A DNA stretch of 38,930 bases. Source: Candidatus Solibacter usitatus (GTDB lineage Bacteria; Acidobacteriota; Terriglobia; Bryobacterales; Bryobacteraceae). Location: contig JACPVQ010000211.1 in NCBI GenBank assembly GCA_016191645.1, positions 1 to 38,930 of the forward strand, given 5' to 3'. This document shows positions 36,941-38,930 of this stretch, piece by piece. Both the position numbers and the translations under genes were made by a program. The notes under the pieces are model-generated. The model did not search any database and was not told where the DNA came from. It saw only the letters and a list, made by a program, of their open reading frames with translations. Position 1 is the stretch's first letter. Each line of letters begins with the position of its first letter.

Positions 36941-37722
36941 GCCGCCATCTCCTCCACATTCAACGCAGCTGACTCGCGCCGCATGGATTGCCTTTCGGCC
37001 AGTTGTTGCAAACGCGCCCGCACCCAACCTTCAGCCGCGCCTGTCAAACGGTCAAGAAAGAAACCGACAATGCCGATGGCGACGATGCTCAACATCACCC
37101 GCGATTGCTGGCCTTCGAGATATGCGCGATGCATGAAGCCGCCGATGCCGTTCGCCTTGCTCATCACTTCACTCGCCACCATCACCATCCACGCGACTCC
37201 GAAGCTCACGCGATAGCCGGCGAACGTAAACGGAAGGGAGCGGATAATCCAGTTGTCCCCCTTGACGGGGCTGCGAAGGCCGGTGACGGTATTCACCACG
37301 GTCGGCCAGATGGCGCACATGGTTACCGTGAAAAGAATGGACGCCTCGGCATCATGGAACATGACAAGAGCCATCGCCATCCACGCAAGCGGCGAAATGG
37401 GACGCAGCATTTGTACCAGCGGGTCGAAGATTTTGCGCGCCGTTGCGGATCTTCCTAGAAGGAATCCCAGAGGAGTGGAGATAAGCACTGCGAGAAAAAA
37501 GCCTTTGACCACGCGGGTCAAACTGATGGCTACAAGCAATGCCAACCCCGTTTCGCCCGTGCGCGTGCCGAATGGATCGAACACGAGGCCGCTGGTTTCC
37601 GTCCACGTCTGCAGTGGAGACGGAAGATTCGGTGTCAGCGTTGCGCTCATGAGGGCCCATGCCGCGAGCGCCGACAGAAAGCCAATGCATGCCAAGGCGG
37701 CATCCGACAATCGCTTGATCAT
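36937..37722 (-). CDS. nrtB: ABC transporter permease, nitrate/taurine type (NrtB-like)
   Basis: The 261-aa membrane protein starts at 37722, overlapping the nitrate reductase stop (ATGA); it has about six membrane helices and the inner-membrane-permease loop around SFGVAWMVMVASEVMSKANGIG. The early motif LPSPLQTWTE and FGVAW...GIGGFM fit the NrtB/SsuC/TauC branch. Position between nitrate and nitrite reductase genes favours nitrate import. The substrate-binding protein and ATPase are not seen and may lie upstream beyond the window. Confidence 0.88.
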   Translation of the reverse strand: MIKRLSDAALACIGFLSALAAWALMSATLTPNLPSPLQTWTETSGLVFDPFGTRTGETGLALLVAISLTRVVKGFFLAVLISTPLGFLLGRSATARKIFDPLVQMLRPISPLAWMAMALVMFHDAEASILFTVTMCAIWPTVVNTVTGLRSPVKGDNWIIRSLPFTFAGYRVSFGVAWMVMVASEVMSKANGIGGFMHRAYLEGQQSRVMLSIVAIGIVGFFLDRLTGAAEGWVRARLQQLAERQSMRRESAALNVEEMAA

Positions 37723-38930
37723 TGGCCGGCCCTTTCCACCGCAACCGCGCACTGCTTGAAGTTGGGCTCCCGCGACACTGGGTCGAAGGCGTCTTGGGTG
37801 ATTTCATTCACGTTGGTTTCAAAAAAATGAAACGGCATAAAAACTTGTCCCGGCGCGGTGATTTCCGTGATGCGCAGTTCGACGCCCTTGACGCGTCCGC
37901 GGCGCGAAGTGATGTCGACGCTGTCATGCGGCGCCAGTCCCAGCGAGCGCGCGTCGGTGGGATTCATTTCCAGCCATGCGTTGGGCGCCATGCGTTCGAG
38001 AATGGCCACTTGCGCGGTCTTCGTGCGCGTGTGCCAGTGCTCCACGGTGCGCCCCGTGTTGAGGATGAACGGAAACTGTTTGTTCGGCTGTTCCGGAAAG
38101 GGCTGCCATGCGATGCGCCACAGCTTCGCTTTGCCGTCTTCGAATTCAAACTTGCCATCCGCATAAAGCCGGGACGTTTCTACGCCGGCCTTCCCTTCCG
38201 GATATGGCCACTGCAAGCCGCCCGACTCTTCGATCCGTTCAAAAGACATTCCGGAGTAGTCGCAAAGTCTGCCCGCGGATATGCGCTTCCACTCTTCAAA
38301 TGCGTCGCACGGAGATGTCCATTGCGGAAATAGTTCCTCGCGGCAGCCGAGTTTTTCCGCAACCGCAAGACAGATGTCGAAATCTGAGCGCGCCTCACCG
38401 GGAGGCGGAACCGCTGCATTGACCTTGCCCACGCGGCGCTCTGAATTCGTGTAAGTGCCTTCCTTTTCTCCCCAAATCGCCGCGGGCAGAACCAAGTGCG
38501 CAAGCTCCGTGGTGGGCGTGGGGTGGAAGCCATCCTGAACAACCAGAAACTCGAGATTCTCCAAGCCTTGTTTCAGCACGCCTTGATTGGGATAGGAGAC
38601 CAGCGGATTGGTGGCGATGATCCACAAAGCGCGAACCTGTTTTTTCACCGCGGCTTCGATGATGTCGGGATATGCCAAGCCGCGCGATGTGGGAATGCGC
38701 GAGGCGGAGACGGCCCAAAGCGCGGCAAGTTCCTCGCGATGGGCGGCGTTTTCGAACTTTCGATAGCCAGGCAAGCTGGATGTAAAGCCGGCCTCACGCG
38801 TACCCATTGCGTTGCATTGGCCGGTGATGGAGAATGGCGACGCTCCGGCGCGACCCAGTTGCCCCGTGAGCAACGCAAGGTTGCAGATCGCATTGACGGT
38901 CTCTGCGCCTTGCGTCGAGTGGTTGACGCC
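37719..38930 (-). CDS. nasA: Assimilatory nitrate reductase catalytic subunit (5' part missing)
   Basis: Only the last 403 residues are in the window; the frame is open to the edge (GVNHSTQGAETVNAICNLALLTGQLGRAGASPF), so the gene starts beyond 38930. This is a molybdopterin oxidoreductase: the segment CNAMGTREAGF, the NSERRVG loop, and a C-terminal molydopterin-dinucleotide-binding domain (RTVEHWHTRTKTAQV, WLEMNPTDARSLGL) are present. The TTG/ATG start in the ORF track is internal. Gene context with NirBD and a nitrate permease identifies it as the assimilatory NasA/NarB type rather than a formate dehydrogenase. Confidence 0.9.
   Translation of the reverse strand, partial: GVNHSTQGAETVNAICNLALLTGQLGRAGASPFSITGQCNAMGTREAGFTSSLPGYRKFENAAHREELAALWAVSASRIPTSRGLAYPDIIEAAVKKQVRALWIIATNPLVSYPNQGVLKQGLENLEFLVVQDGFHPTPTTELAHLVLPAAIWGEKEGTYTNSERRVGKVNAAVPPPGEARSDFDICLAVAEKLGCREELFPQWTSPCDAFEEWKRISAGRLCDYSGMSFERIEESGGLQWPYPEGKAGVETSRLYADGKFEFEDGKAKLWRIAWQPFPEQPNKQFPFILNTGRTVEHWHTRTKTAQVAILERMAPNAWLEMNPTDARSLGLAPHDSVDITSRRGRVKGVELRITEITAPGQVFMPFHFFETNVNEITQDAFDPVSREPNFKQCAVAVERAGQ

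Noticed and set aside
36941-37027. Extended start of nirB
   Set aside because: The extra 29 residues come from the permease gene read in another frame; MKQRLVVVGNG at 36940 starts the FAD fold.

Overview
The window looks like a chromosomal segment of an Acidobacteriota member, most like the Solibacter/Bryobacter group. This is judged from gene content only: a large Oar-like TonB-dependent receptor with an N-terminal carboxypeptidase-regulatory domain, three secreted sulfatases, cyclase-family hydrolases, an exported S9 peptidase, Tat-like leaders on metabolic enzymes, and high-GC genes with many ATGA/GTGA overlaps. No rRNA, tRNA, CRISPR array, phage module or full insertion sequence was found.

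Layout. (1) 1-5250, plus strand: a palindromic repeat element, a secreted glycoside-hydrolase-like protein, two sulfatases and a cyclase-family hydrolase, probably one operon for polymer or sulfated-compound breakdown. (2) 5254-7807: a CpxAR-like response regulator/kinase pair on the minus strand, with a divergent CpxP/Spy-like periplasmic protein. (3) 7839-14092, plus strand: a large beta-propeller plus PHP-type metal-site protein, an Oar-like outer-membrane receptor and a small RNase III-fold protein. (4) 25070-14076, minus strand, a long one-direction block: Gfo/Idh/MocA oxidoreductase, APC permease, sulfatase, cyclase, then a 170-bp inverted-repeat element, then an S9 peptidase with an FGE-like tail, a spore-photolyase-like radical SAM gene broken by one frameshift, an ALDH7-type dehydrogenase, and a protein joining a sigma region-4-like HTH to an anti-sigma-like zinc motif. 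(5) 25151-25794: a VapBC pair. (6) 25798-28472, minus: TypA GTPase and a CDF transporter. (7) 28557-33656, plus: an unrecognised 284-aa protein, then aroC-def-fmt-argJ and a small exported protein, tightly packed. (8) 33684-34173: a decayed RelE-like toxin followed by an intact XRE antitoxin. (9) 38930-34176, minus: an assimilatory nitrate operon (nitrate reductase, cut by the window edge; ABC permease; nirB; nirD) in which every junction is an ATGA overlap.

How the parts may work together. The sulfatase genes occur twice with a cyclase-family gene directly downstream, which suggests a shared catabolic logic, although the substrate cannot be read from sequence. No intact sulfatase-maturing enzyme is visible: the only FGE-like domain lacks the catalytic cysteines. 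The strongest candidates for something not well described are the sigma4/zinc-motif fusion, the S9-FGE fusion, the repeated sulfatase-cyclase pairing with Lys/Gly-rich inserts, and the palindromic repeat family. All family calls come from reading motifs; no database search was run.
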